From assembly GCA_902616645.1 (NCBI GenBank), contig CACMTO010000001.1, forward strand, positions 1 through 64,000: 64,000 bases of DNA. Direction: 5' to 3'. The translations under genes and the position numbers were made by a program. This document shows positions 1 to 9,347 of the stretch, one piece after another. Source of the DNA: an uncultured Pelagibacteraceae bacterium. Its GTDB lineage: Bacteria; Pseudomonadota; Alphaproteobacteria; Pelagibacterales; Pelagibacteraceae. The stretch's first letter is position 1. Each line of letters starts with the position of its first letter. Under the pieces are notes generated by a model that was not told where the DNA came from, searched no databases, and worked only from the letters and a program-made list of their open reading frames with translations.

Positions 1-2
1 AA

Positions 3-530
3 TTAAAAGATTGTGGCTTAAATACTACGAATACTTTAAAGCCAGATTTTAGTTGGGCTTCTACAAATATCAGTAAAATTATAAACTTTTATAAGCTTGA
101 TAAATATATTCTATTATTTCCTTTTTGTTCACCACATCTACAAATAAAAAAATGGCCTTATTACAATAATCTTATTGAATTAATTTTAGAAAAATATGGT
201 AGCGAATATAAAGTTGTAATTGCTCCCGGTCCATCCGAAATTAATGATGCAAAAAATATTAATGCATTAACGTTATTAGATGATGGAAAAGCGCTTGATA
301 TATCTCAACTTACATCTTTAATAAAGGGTAGTTCTTTTGTTGTTGCTAATGACACTGGTCCAGCACATATAACTGCTCACACAAAAACTAAGGGCCTTAC
401 GTTGTTTGGTAAGCACACATCTGCCTATAAAGTTAGTATTGAGAGAGATAACTTTAAAGTTATTGAGGTAAATGATTTAAATAACTTGAGTGCAAAAAAA
501 GTTTTTGAAAGATTAGTAAATTTTTTATAA
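3..530 (+). CDS. Glycosyltransferase family 9 (heptosyltransferase-like), 5' truncated by window edge
   Basis: Frame-3 translation open from window start to TAA at 528-530; contains ANDTGPAHITAHTKTKGLTLFGKHTS, typical of GT9/ADP-heptose transferases. Confidence 0.75.
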   Translation, partial: LKDCGLNTTNTLKPDFSWASTNISKIINFYKLDKYILLFPFCSPHLQIKKWPYYNNLIELILEKYGSEYKVVIAPGPSEINDAKNINALTLLDDGKALDISQLTSLIKGSSFVVANDTGPAHITAHTKTKGLTLFGKHTSAYKVSIERDNFKVIEVNDLNNLSAKKVFERLVNFL

Positions 531-1604
531 AAATTTTTTATATTGTTCTATTGTACGATACCAATTAAATTTAGCAGAAAATTCTTTAGCGTTTTTTCCA
601 AATTCTAAATATTTTTTATTTTCTATCATTAATTTTAAAGATGAATAGATGGCATCGAGATCATTTCCATCACATATTAATCCAGTTTTTTGATCAATGA
701 TTGCATCTGATGCACCCCCATCTTTGCCACCTAAAGAGGGAATACCATACTGAGCAGCCTCAATATATGCTATTCCAAAACCTTCGACAGAAGAACCATG
801 AATAATTGATGGCATTACAAAAATATTTGACTTAGCCAATAAAGCATTTTTTAAATCATTAGATATATCTTTAAAAAACATTACTTGAGAACTTAACTTT
901 AGTTCATGAACTAATCTTTTTAAATTTTTTTCCTCGTCACCATAGCCTATGCATATATAAACTATATCGGGAAATAGTTGTTTTAAATTTCTTAAAGCCA
1001 TTATTACTTTTTCATGATTTTTTCTTTTGTCAAATCTGGAAACTGTAATAAGTCTAGGATTTTTTAATTTTAGAAGGTTTTCTACTTTATCAAGAGAAAC
1101 TTTATTTGATTCTTCTAAAGGACTTACTCCAGGATTAATAACAACAATTTTCTCGTGATTAACACCTCTTTCAACTGCTAATTTTTTTGTATACTCAGAA
1201 TTTGATATTACTTTCTCAACATCATTTAAAATTTTTAATATTCTTTTATTTGTTGAACTTCCTTTGGAATGCATAATTTCTTTTCCATGAATTAAGCAAT
1301 ATCTTTTTTTATTAGTTTTTATTAATTCCAGACTTTTCCAATGATCAGCAATAATTCCTTTTACTTTGTTTTCTCTCAAAAATTCGTTAACCAATTGAGC
1401 TTTTCTTATTTTTCTTAAAAATTTTATTCCACCCACTCGCTCGATAGAAAAATTCATTTTATTGTCGAACTCTTTATGGTTTTCCTGGTAATCCGCAAAG
1501 ACTTTAACCATAAAATTTTTTGATAATTCCTGAGTGAAACCCCACATTAAATTTTGCATACCACCAAGTTCTGGTGGAAAAGATCTAGTTACAATCAGGT
1601 ACAT
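525..1604 (-). CDS. Glycosyltransferase family 4/1 (GT-B fold)
   Basis: N-term RSFPPELGGMQNLMW and C-term SSVEGFGIAYIEAAQYGIPSLGGKDGGASDAI, E-x7-E motif of GT4. Confidence 0.85.
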   Translation of the reverse strand: MYLIVTRSFPPELGGMQNLMWGFTQELSKNFMVKVFADYQENHKEFDNKMNFSIERVGGIKFLRKIRKAQLVNEFLRENKVKGIIADHWKSLELIKTNKKRYCLIHGKEIMHSKGSSTNKRILKILNDVEKVISNSEYTKKLAVERGVNHEKIVVINPGVSPLEESNKVSLDKVENLLKLKNPRLITVSRFDKRKNHEKVIMALRNLKQLFPDIVYICIGYGDEEKNLKRLVHELKLSSQVMFFKDISNDLKNALLAKSNIFVMPSIIHGSSVEGFGIAYIEAAQYGIPSLGGKDGGASDAIIDQKTGLICDGNDLDAIYSSLKLMIENKKYLEFGKNAKEFSAKFNWYRTIEQYKKFL

Positions 1605-2158
1605 TAATTATTCTTCCACTTAATACCACAGCCGGCACTTGGGACTTGATTTTTAGGGCCTTTACCAGTTTCAGCAATCTGTTTCATTGCTTTTAGCAAG
1701 TCACTTTCACCATCTCTTACAGGAATTAAATTTTTAAGTTCTCTTAACCTACCTCTATATTGTAGCTCTAGATGGTCGTTATAGCCAAAAAAATCAGGAG
1801 TACAAACAGCATTATAAGTTTTTGCGATTTTTTGTGACTCATCACTAAGATATGGAAAGCTGAATTGATGTCTTTTTGCAAAAATAATCATGTTTTCAAA
1901 TGAGTCTTCAGGATAGTTCTCAGCATCATTTGCACATATAGCTACTGAGTTAATACCTAAATTTTTTAATTTTTTACAATCTTCAACAATGTCTTTTGTA
2001 ACTGCTTTTACATATGGACAGTGATTGCATATGAACATAATCAATGTTCCCTTCTCACCTTTTATATCATTTAGAGAAATTATTTTATTTTCTGTTGATT
2101 TAAGTTGAAAGTCGTGAGCCTTTTGGCCGAAATCACATATTGGAGTTTGTATTGGCAT
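1604..2158 (-). CDS. Thioredoxin-like AhpC/TSA family protein
   Basis: FICNHCPYVKAV...CTPDFFGYN redoxin motifs. Confidence 0.8.
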   Translation of the reverse strand: MPIQTPICDFGQKAHDFQLKSTENKIISLNDIKGEKGTLIMFICNHCPYVKAVTKDIVEDCKKLKNLGINSVAICANDAENYPEDSFENMIIFAKRHQFSFPYLSDESQKIAKTYNAVCTPDFFGYNDHLELQYRGRLRELKNLIPVRDGESDLLKAMKQIAETGKGPKNQVPSAGCGIKWKNN

Positions 2159-2178
2159 AATGTAATAATATATAAATT

Positions 2179-2691
2179 ATGTTTTACGATTTAAAAGATA
2201 AAAAACCAAAAAACTCTGGCGAAAATTGGGTAGCACCTAATGCAGTTGTGATAGGTGATGTAACTTTAGAAAAGAACTCCAGCATTTGGTTTAATGCAAC
2301 TTTAAGAGGAGATATTGAAAATATTTACATTGGTGAGGGATCAAACGTTCAAGATGGATGTGTCTTACATACAGATCCAGGTTGCCCTTTAAAAGTTGGT
2401 AAAGATGTAACAGTTGGACACTTAGTTATGCTGCATGGCTGTACGATAGGGGACAATAGCTTGATTGGAATTGGAGCGGTGATTCTTAATAATGCTAAGA
2501 TTGGAAAAAACTGTATTATTGGCGCTAAAGCTTTAATTACTGAGAATAAGGAAATACCGGATAATTCTTTGGTAATTGGTTCGCCAGGTAAAGTTGTAAG
2601 AGAAGTTACTGAAGAGGAAAAAAAAGCAGTTTGGGAAAATACAAAACACTATCAAGACAACTGGAAAAAATATTCTAAATCAGTATTTTAA
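2179..2691 (+). CDS. Gamma-class carbonic anhydrase-like hexapeptide-repeat protein
   Basis: Left-handed beta-helix repeats, VTVGHLVMLHGCTIGDNSLIGIGA. Confidence 0.85.
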   Translation: MFYDLKDKKPKNSGENWVAPNAVVIGDVTLEKNSSIWFNATLRGDIENIYIGEGSNVQDGCVLHTDPGCPLKVGKDVTVGHLVMLHGCTIGDNSLIGIGAVILNNAKIGKNCIIGAKALITENKEIPDNSLVIGSPGKVVREVTEEEKKAVWENTKHYQDNWKKYSKSVF

Positions 2692-2694
2692 ATT

Positions 2695-3291
2695 ATGAAG
2701 AAAATATTACTTTTGGCTTTATTTGTTTCTTTACCAAATATAACTGTAGCTAACGAAAGATTTATTCCATTAGAATTATTTACAGGTGGAAAGATTAGAA
2801 GCGATACAGAAATAAAATTTACACAAGCAGACCTGATTTTTGGCGAGAAAAAAAGAAAAAAAATTATAGGCCCTCAAGATTGGAAAAATCCTTTTACAAA
2901 AGAAATCATTAAAGTTTATAAAAGAACTCAAAAAAATAGAGAAGGTAGAATTAGAAAAACACAATTATTTACAGTTACTAATGATGGTCAGTGTATGGGA
3001 AGAGTATATGACCAAAGAAGATCAGGAACTAAGTATATTAAAAACGGATGTAAATTTCCTTTGGGATTTTGGAAAAAGGGTGAAACAAGATCATTTTCTG
3101 TAACAGATAGTGGAAGATCCAGAACAGTAGAATTAAAAATACTTAGTTTAGGTAAAAAACCAACAAGTTGTGTTAAATACAATTGGAAAATGTTTGATGC
3201 CACTAATGGTAAAAAATTAGCAGATAATGATTATAAGTTTTGTAATAAAAAAGCCATGACAAGCTTATTAATAAGAAAAATTAAAAATTAA
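2695..3291 (+). CDS. Hypothetical secreted protein
   Basis: ORF with N-terminal signal peptide MKKILLLALFVSLPNITVANE. Confidence 0.6.
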   Translation: MKKILLLALFVSLPNITVANERFIPLELFTGGKIRSDTEIKFTQADLIFGEKKRKKIIGPQDWKNPFTKEIIKVYKRTQKNREGRIRKTQLFTVTNDGQCMGRVYDQRRSGTKYIKNGCKFPLGFWKKGETRSFSVTDSGRSRTVELKILSLGKKPTSCVKYNWKMFDATNGKKLADNDYKFCNKKAMTSLLIRKIKN

Positions 3292-3887
3292 GGAACTAAC
3301 CAAGCATTTTTATTAGTTTCTAAATCAAACTTTGCTCTACGATGTCCTTTTGCAGCAAGATATAGCCACTCAATAGATTTAATTTTACATTTAATAACAG
3401 TAAAGTTTTTAAAACCTTCTTCACTTTGTTCCATTGTGTAATCAAAATTCTCTAGCTTAGATATCATGCCAGATGTTGGATTTTCTGATGCAGTCCCTGG
3501 AGGGCTATCAGTTAAATAACAACGTCTACTTATATGTTGAGTTTTTTTCCAAGATTCTTCTGTTGTAGAATTTTGATTATTAATTTCACATTCTACTTTT
3601 ACTCTTAATTGTATCTTTTCATCTTTGTCGTAGAAAACTAAAGACGCATTATTATTCTTTTGAAGAATATCTACTTTTGGTGATCTTAAATCAGTATGAA
3701 ACTGTAATAGATTATTAGTTCTATCTGATTTACGTAAAACCACAATTCTACCATCTACTTCATCTTGATGAGAACAGATAAAGACAGGTATTCTAAAAGG
3801 TGAACTTCTATTGGTAACCGCATCATCTAGCATAGACCAATATTTATTTTGAATTTCCTCTAGGTTTTCATAGTATGCTGGTTGCAT
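3288..3887 (-). CDS. Pyridoxamine 5'-phosphate oxidase-like FMN-binding protein
   Basis: FHTDLRSPKVDILQKNNNASLVFYD and C-terminal RRAKFDLETNKNAWLVP. Confidence 0.75.
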   Translation of the reverse strand: MQPAYYENLEEIQNKYWSMLDDAVTNRSSPFRIPVFICSHQDEVDGRIVVLRKSDRTNNLLQFHTDLRSPKVDILQKNNNASLVFYDKDEKIQLRVKVECEINNQNSTTEESWKKTQHISRRCYLTDSPPGTASENPTSGMISKLENFDYTMEQSEEGFKNFTVIKCKIKSIEWLYLAAKGHRRAKFDLETNKNAWLVP

Positions 3888-3890
3888 ACC

Positions 3891-4769
3891 TTACTTCCTA
3901 AATCTTTTTATTAAGCTTGAAGTATCCCAACGATTTCCACCCAAACCTTGAACTTCTCCATAAAATTTATCCACAAGTTCTGTTACAGGTAACAATGAAC
4001 CATTGTTTTTAGCTTCATCCATTGCAATTTTTAAATCTTTTCTCATCCAATCAACTGCAAACCCAAAATCAAATTTATCATCAATCATTGTTTTGTATCT
4101 ATTTTCCATTTGCCAAGATTGAGCAGCCCCTTTTGAAATAACTTCGATAACATCTTCCATGTTAAGTCCTGCTTTCATTCCAAAATTAATTCCTTCTGAT
4201 AGTCCTTGAACTAATCCAGCTATACAAATTTGATTAACCATCTTAGCCAATTGTCCACAACCAGCTTTACCAAGTAATTTCATTTTTTTGCTGTAGCAAT
4301 CAATTTTATCTTTAGCTTTATCAAAGTCAGCTTGATCACCACCGATCATAACTGTTAATGCGCCATTCTCTGCACCAGCTTGGCCACCCGATACAGGAGC
4401 ATCTAATGCACCGAATCCATTTTTTTTTGCATATTCATAAATTTCTCTAGCAATCGTTGCTGATGCTGTAGTGTTATCTATATAGACTGAACCTTTTTTA
4501 ATTGTTTTAAATACACCTTTTTCACCAAATGTTACTTCTCTTAAGTCATTGTCATTTCCAACACAGGTAAAAATATATTCTGCATCATTTGCAGCATCTG
4601 CTGGAGTTTCTGCCATTTTACCTTTGTATTCTTTTATCCATTTTTCTGCTTTCGATTTTGTTCTGTTAAAAACAGTTACATTGTGACCACCTTTTGATAT
4701 ATAACCAGCCATTGGATAACCCATGACACCAAGACCTATGAAAGCAACATTACAACTCATAATTTTCAA
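3891..4769 (-). CDS. NAD(P)-dependent 3-hydroxyisobutyrate dehydrogenase/tartronate semialdehyde reductase family
   Basis: FIGLGVMGYPMAGYISKGGHNVTVFNRT; DAPVSGGQAGAENGALTVMIGG. Confidence 0.9.
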   Translation of the reverse strand: MKIMSCNVAFIGLGVMGYPMAGYISKGGHNVTVFNRTKSKAEKWIKEYKGKMAETPADAANDAEYIFTCVGNDNDLREVTFGEKGVFKTIKKGSVYIDNTTASATIAREIYEYAKKNGFGALDAPVSGGQAGAENGALTVMIGGDQADFDKAKDKIDCYSKKMKLLGKAGCGQLAKMVNQICIAGLVQGLSEGINFGMKAGLNMEDVIEVISKGAAQSWQMENRYKTMIDDKFDFGFAVDWMRKDLKIAMDEAKNNGSLLPVTELVDKFYGEVQGLGGNRWDTSSLIKRFRK

Positions 4770-4771
4770 AT

Positions 4772-5980
4772 ATGTTTAAAAGTTTAAGTTTAAAAGTAAT
4801 TATATTTGGATTTATTTTTACATTTTTTTCAAGTTTTGGACAGAGTTTTTTTCTTGGTTTATTTAATTCAAGTATAAGAGAAACACTTTCTATCACTCAT
4901 GGACAATTTGGCTCAATATATGCTTCAGCAACATTATTAAGTAGTTTTTTATTAATTTGGGTTGGAAAAAAAATAGATGATATAAATATTTTTAAATTTG
5001 CATTTTATGTTAGTTTACTTTTAGCTTTTTCATGTTTTTTCTTCTCAAAAATATCAACAATATTTTTTCTATTTATAGCAGTGTTTTTAATGAGGTTTTC
5101 CGGCCAAGGATTAATGTCCCATACTGCAACCACAACCATTTCAAGATATTTTACTAGATCTAGAGGTAAAGCTTTAAGTGCTAGTTGGTTCGGTTTATCT
5201 ACGGCTGAGTTTATTTTACCTATACTAATTGTTTATCTTTTATCGATTACAGCCTGGCAAAATATATGGTTATTTATTTCTTTATTAATTGTAATTTTTT
5301 TACCTTTTGTATCTTACACATTAATAAAAAATTTAAATTTTGATTCAAGAGAAGAAGTCAATGAAAATAAATTTGAAGAAAAAAAAATTAAGTACTGGAC
5401 CAGGAATGAAGTTTTAAAAGATTATAGATTCTATGTTATTTGTTTAAATATGCTTGCTATGCCGTGGATTGCAACTGGTGTTTTTGTTTATCAATCATAC
5501 ATAACAGAATCAAAAGGATGGGGTGAATTTGTAATAGCACAATCATTTATGGCTTATTCTGTTTTATCAGTTTTAACTTTGCTAGGCTCTGGTTTTTTAG
5601 TTGACAAATTTACAAGTAGAAAATTACTTTTTTTTATGAATATCCCATTATTGATTTCAATGCTTGTTTTATTTTACTTAAACATTTCAATATCTGCCTA
5701 CTTATTTTTAGGCTTAATAGGTATATCTAATGGATTAGCGAACGTTCTTGGATCATCAACTTGGGCGGAAATTTATGGTGTGAAATACATAGGTTCTATA
5801 AAAGCCTTAACCACAGCCCTGATGGTTTTTTCTACAGCTTTTGGAACAGCGTTATTCGGCTTATTAATAGATAATGGTTTTTCTATTGAGCAAATTGCAT
5901 TTATATCCTTAGTTTATATTTTAATATCTTTATCCCTTCTATTTTTGGTAAGAAATAAGCTTAATCCAAAATATATCTAA
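4772..5980 (+). CDS. MFS transporter
   Basis: About 12 hydrophobic segments; RYFTRSRGKALSASWFG loop motif. Confidence 0.85.
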   Translation: MFKSLSLKVIIFGFIFTFFSSFGQSFFLGLFNSSIRETLSITHGQFGSIYASATLLSSFLLIWVGKKIDDINIFKFAFYVSLLLAFSCFFFSKISTIFFLFIAVFLMRFSGQGLMSHTATTTISRYFTRSRGKALSASWFGLSTAEFILPILIVYLLSITAWQNIWLFISLLIVIFLPFVSYTLIKNLNFDSREEVNENKFEEKKIKYWTRNEVLKDYRFYVICLNMLAMPWIATGVFVYQSYITESKGWGEFVIAQSFMAYSVLSVLTLLGSGFLVDKFTSRKLLFFMNIPLLISMLVLFYLNISISAYLFLGLIGISNGLANVLGSSTWAEIYGVKYIGSIKALTTALMVFSTAFGTALFGLLIDNGFSIEQIAFISLVYILISLSLLFLVRNKLNPKYI

Positions 5981-6023
5981 ATATTTTCTTGATTTTTAAA
6001 TATTCGATGTGTAGATACTCCGC

Positions 6024-6554
6024 ATGGCTAGAATAACTGTGGAAGATTGTATAGATAAAGTTGAAAGTCCCTATGAGTTAGTACTTGTTGCTAAAGAAAG
6101 AGCTACTCAATTAAATTCTGGAATAGAGCCAAGTATAGATAAAGATAACGATAAAAATACAGTTATTGCTTTAAGAGAAATAGCTGAAGAAAACATCAAA
6201 GTTCAAGATTTAACGGAGAGTGCTATTTATAAATTAAGGAAACATGTCGAACAAGTTGATGATGGAATTGAAGATGATGAGGAAGTTGGTGATGATTTTG
6301 AAAGTTTGTATAGAGGAGAAATTTCAAAAAGTGGTGTTCCAATATTACCATCAAAAAGAGCAAGAAAAGCACCAGAGAAAATTCAAGTTTCCAAAGATGA
6401 CCTTGCTGAGCTCTCACAAACTTCTCAACCAGACGTAGATACATCAGAGACTGAAACAATCGAGTCAGAAGAGGATATTTCTCTTGATCAGGTTTCAGAA
6501 GCTGAAGATAAGATATCAGAACCAAGCGTCGAAGAAAAAGAGGATAATAATTAA
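6024..6554 (+). CDS. rpoZ: DNA-directed RNA polymerase omega subunit with long acidic C-terminal extension
   Basis: [30 protein letters not shown]...[15 protein letters not shown]. Confidence 0.9.
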   Translation: MARITVEDCIDKVESPYELVLVAKERATQLNSGIEPSIDKDNDKNTVIALREIAEENIKVQDLTESAIYKLRKHVEQVDDGIEDDEEVGDDFESLYRGEISKSGVPILPSKRARKAPEKIQVSKDDLAELSQTSQPDVDTSETETIESEEDISLDQVSEAEDKISEPSVEEKEDNN

Positions 6555-7693
6555 CTAAACTCTTTAAGAATTTTTTCTCTGTGTTCGTCTAAATCAGGTA
6601 TATCACCTCGAGACTCTTCATCTTTATAAGTTGACATTTTAATTGGATTTCCTGCAAGTTTAAAATCTCCAATTACTTTATGGTATGCACTCACAATCAT
6701 ATTTCTTGCATTTACCTGTGGATTTTCAACAGCTTCCTTTATATTGAAAATTGGTCCACAAGGAAGTTTTTCTTTTTCCATAATTTTGACCCATTCAAAA
6801 GTTTTCTTTAAAATTAATTTTTTTTCCAAAATTATTTTAAGTTCATCTATGTTATTTGCTCTTGATGAATTATCAGAAAATTTTGGATCACTACTTACTT
6901 CTGATATTTCTAAAATATTACATAGTTTTTCAAATAATTTATTATTGCCTGCAGCTATAATGATATAACTATCAGAGGTTTTGAAAGCTTCAAATGGAGC
7001 TATTGAAGGATGACGAGATCCCATAGGTTTTGGTATTTCATTTTTTGCCAAATATCTTGCTATAGCATTTTCTAAAATTGCTATTTGACAATCTAACATT
7101 GAAACATCTATGTACATTCCTTTACCTGTTTTTTGTCTGTCATACAGAGCTGCGTTAACTCCAATAGCAGTAAATAAACCTGCAGTTATATCTCCTATTG
7201 ATGTCCCTACTCTTGTTGGCTCAGAGTTTGGTTGACCAGTCACACTCATCAACCCACCCATTCCTTGGACTACCATGTCATATGCTGGTAGCTCTTTTAA
7301 TGGACCAGTCTGGCCAAATCCAGATGCAGATGCATAAATTAATTTAGGATACTTCTTACTAACTTCATTCCATCCATAACCCCATTTTTCGAGAGTACCT
7401 GGTTTAAAATTTTCAACTAAGATGTCTGCTTTAGACAAAATCTTATCAAAAATTTTTTTATCCTCATCTTTTTTTAAATTTAGTGCAATACTTTCTTTAC
7501 CTCTATTTAAGGACATAAAATACGCTGAGTAATCTTTAATAAATGGACCAAATTTTCTAGAGTCGTCCCCAATTTCTGGTGCTTCAATCTTTATTACTCT
7601 TGCCCCTAGGTCAGACAATATCATAGTACAGTAAGGACCCACCAATACTCTTGTTAAATCAACAACTAGAAGGTTTTTTAAAGGTCCATCCAT
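6551..7693 (-). CDS. CaiB/BaiF (class III) CoA-transferase
   Basis: [56 protein letters not shown]. Confidence 0.9.
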   Translation of the reverse strand: MDGPLKNLLVVDLTRVLVGPYCTMILSDLGARVIKIEAPEIGDDSRKFGPFIKDYSAYFMSLNRGKESIALNLKKDEDKKIFDKILSKADILVENFKPGTLEKWGYGWNEVSKKYPKLIYASASGFGQTGPLKELPAYDMVVQGMGGLMSVTGQPNSEPTRVGTSIGDITAGLFTAIGVNAALYDRQKTGKGMYIDVSMLDCQIAILENAIARYLAKNEIPKPMGSRHPSIAPFEAFKTSDSYIIIAAGNNKLFEKLCNILEISEVSSDPKFSDNSSRANNIDELKIILEKKLILKKTFEWVKIMEKEKLPCGPIFNIKEAVENPQVNARNMIVSAYHKVIGDFKLAGNPIKMSTYKDEESRGDIPDLDEHREKILKEFS

Positions 7694-7726
7694 AATAAAT
7701 ACTTCAATAAAGTTATTTTTGTCGGC

Positions 7727-7755
7727 TTGACTCTTATTAATAAGTTCACTTTAAT
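7727..7755 (+). promoter_or_regulatory. Candidate sigma70 promoter (TTGACT-17-TTTAAT) with a 12-bp palindrome in the spacer
   Basis: TTGACT at 7727-7732, CTTATTAATAAG at 7733-7744, TTTAAT at 7750-7755, 35 bp upstream of dctP. Confidence 0.5.
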
Positions 7756-7790
7756 TGAATTATTAAAAATAACAATAGAGGTAAATAATA

Positions 7791-8801
7791 ATGTTAAAAA
7801 AAATATCATTATACTTAACTTCATTAGTTTTTGTTTTCACAACTATTGGCTCTGCTTATGCTGTAACATTAAAAGCTAGTCACCAATGGCCAGGAACTCC
7901 AAGAGCTGATGGATCATTCGACCCACGTCACGAGATGGTTCAAATTATCGCTGACGAGGTTAAAAAAGCAAATGTTGGAATAGATATAAGAATTTATCCA
8001 GCTAAATCACTTTACAAACCTAAAGAACAATGGAAACCAATGACCACTGGTCAATTAGATATTTCTGCATTCCCATTAGCTTATGCATCAAAGTTCCATC
8101 CAGAATTTGACGCAACTCTAATGCCTGGGACAGTAAAAAATCATGACCACGCATTAAGATTTAACAAAGGTCCAATGATGACTGAAATTAAAAAAATCAT
8201 TAATGATGCTGGTGTTGTAGTTTTATCTGATGCATGGTTAGGTGGTGGTTTTGCTTCAAAAACAAAATGTATTAAAAATCCTAGCGACGCAAAAGGTCAA
8301 GTTATGAGAGCTGCTGGAAAAGCATTTAACCAAATGTTAGAAGCAGCAGGCGCAGGTATACAAAGTATGCCATCATCTGAAATTTACACAGGTTTACAAA
8401 CCGGTGTATTAACAGGTGCTAATACTAGTTCAGGAAGTTTTGTAAGTTACAAAATTTACGAACAAGTTTCATGTGCAACTCCTCCAGGAAAATTTGGTTT
8501 ATGGTTTATGTATGAGCCAATTCTAATGTCTAAAAAATCTTTTGATGCTTTGAATTCTAAGCAACAAAAAGCTTTAATGAAAGCTGGTAAAGTTGCTGAG
8601 AAATACATGACAGCGCAAGTAGAAAACTTAGATAAAAAGTTTGAAGATGCTTATAAAGCTGCTGGTGTAAAATTAGTATACATGGACGCAAAAGACCACG
8701 CTGCATGGGTAGAGATTGCGAAAAAATCTTCTCATAAAGCATTTGCTGATAAAGTTCCAGGTGGCGATAAGCTGATGGAAATGGCTTTAGCAGTTAAATA
8801 A
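7791..8801 (+). CDS. TRAP transporter substrate-binding protein (DctP family)
   Basis: Signal peptide, TLKASHQWPGTPRADGS, GLQTGVLTGANTSSGSF. Confidence 0.9.
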   Translation: MLKKISLYLTSLVFVFTTIGSAYAVTLKASHQWPGTPRADGSFDPRHEMVQIIADEVKKANVGIDIRIYPAKSLYKPKEQWKPMTTGQLDISAFPLAYASKFHPEFDATLMPGTVKNHDHALRFNKGPMMTEIKKIINDAGVVVLSDAWLGGGFASKTKCIKNPSDAKGQVMRAAGKAFNQMLEAAGAGIQSMPSSEIYTGLQTGVLTGANTSSGSFVSYKIYEQVSCATPPGKFGLWFMYEPILMSKKSFDALNSKQQKALMKAGKVAEKYMTAQVENLDKKFEDAYKAAGVKLVYMDAKDHAAWVEIAKKSSHKAFADKVPGGDKLMEMALAVK

Positions 8802-8815
8802 AATAATATATAAAG

Positions 8816-8852
8816 AACCCCTATTTATTCTTATTAAATAGGGGTTTTTTTT
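8816..8852 (+). terminator. Intrinsic terminator/attenuator between dctP and dctQ
   Basis: AACCCCTATTTA (8816-8827) / TAAATAGGGGTT (8835-8846), 12-bp perfect stem, followed by T-run directly abutting the dctQ ATG. Confidence 0.9.
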
Positions 8853-9347
8853 ATGAAAAAGAAATATCTTCAATTTTGTGATCTAATGGCTAAAGCTTGT
8901 GGTGCTTTCGCTGTGCTGGCACTACTCTTGTCAATCTTAGTAATCGTTGAACTTGTTTTTGAAAGATATTTTTTTCAAAGAGCAATCACATGGCAAACAG
9001 AACTTGTTACTATGTTATTAGTCGCATCAACTTTTATAGGTAGCGTATATGTTCTAAGTGAAAAAGCTCACGTTAGTATGGAATGGATTTACGATTTTTT
9101 ATCAAAAAAAAATATAATTAGATTAAAAATTTTTACATCCTCTGTAAGTTTGTTATTTTTTCTTATTCTATTTTATTTTGGATTCTTAATGTTTGAAGAA
9201 GCGTTTACCAAAAATTACTCAACAGGAACTGTCTGGGATCCTCCACTATGGATACCATATTCATCGATGATGTTAGGGGCTTTATTAATGATATTACAAT
9301 ACATTGCAGAAATTATAAAACTAACTGATGAAGAGGATTATAATTAA
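8853..9347 (+). CDS. TRAP transporter small permease (DctQ)
   Basis: 4-TM protein between DctP and DctM; WQTELVTMLLVASTFIGSVYVLSEKAHVSMEW. Confidence 0.9.
   Translation: MKKKYLQFCDLMAKACGAFAVLALLLSILVIVELVFERYFFQRAITWQTELVTMLLVASTFIGSVYVLSEKAHVSMEWIYDFLSKKNIIRLKIFTSSVSLLFFLILFYFGFLMFEEAFTKNYSTGTVWDPPLWIPYSSMMLGALLMILQYIAEIIKLTDEEDYN

Noticed and set aside
2776-3203. Minus-strand ORFs (62 and 71 aa) opposite the 2695-3291 gene
   Set aside because: Opposite-strand shadows; the plus-strand ORF has a signal peptide and longer coherent frame.
6223-6525. Overlapping ORFs on both strands within rpoZ (6223-6525 minus, 6244-6438 plus)
   Set aside because: By-products of the GA-rich acidic tail; the omega frame has the recognisable conserved domain.
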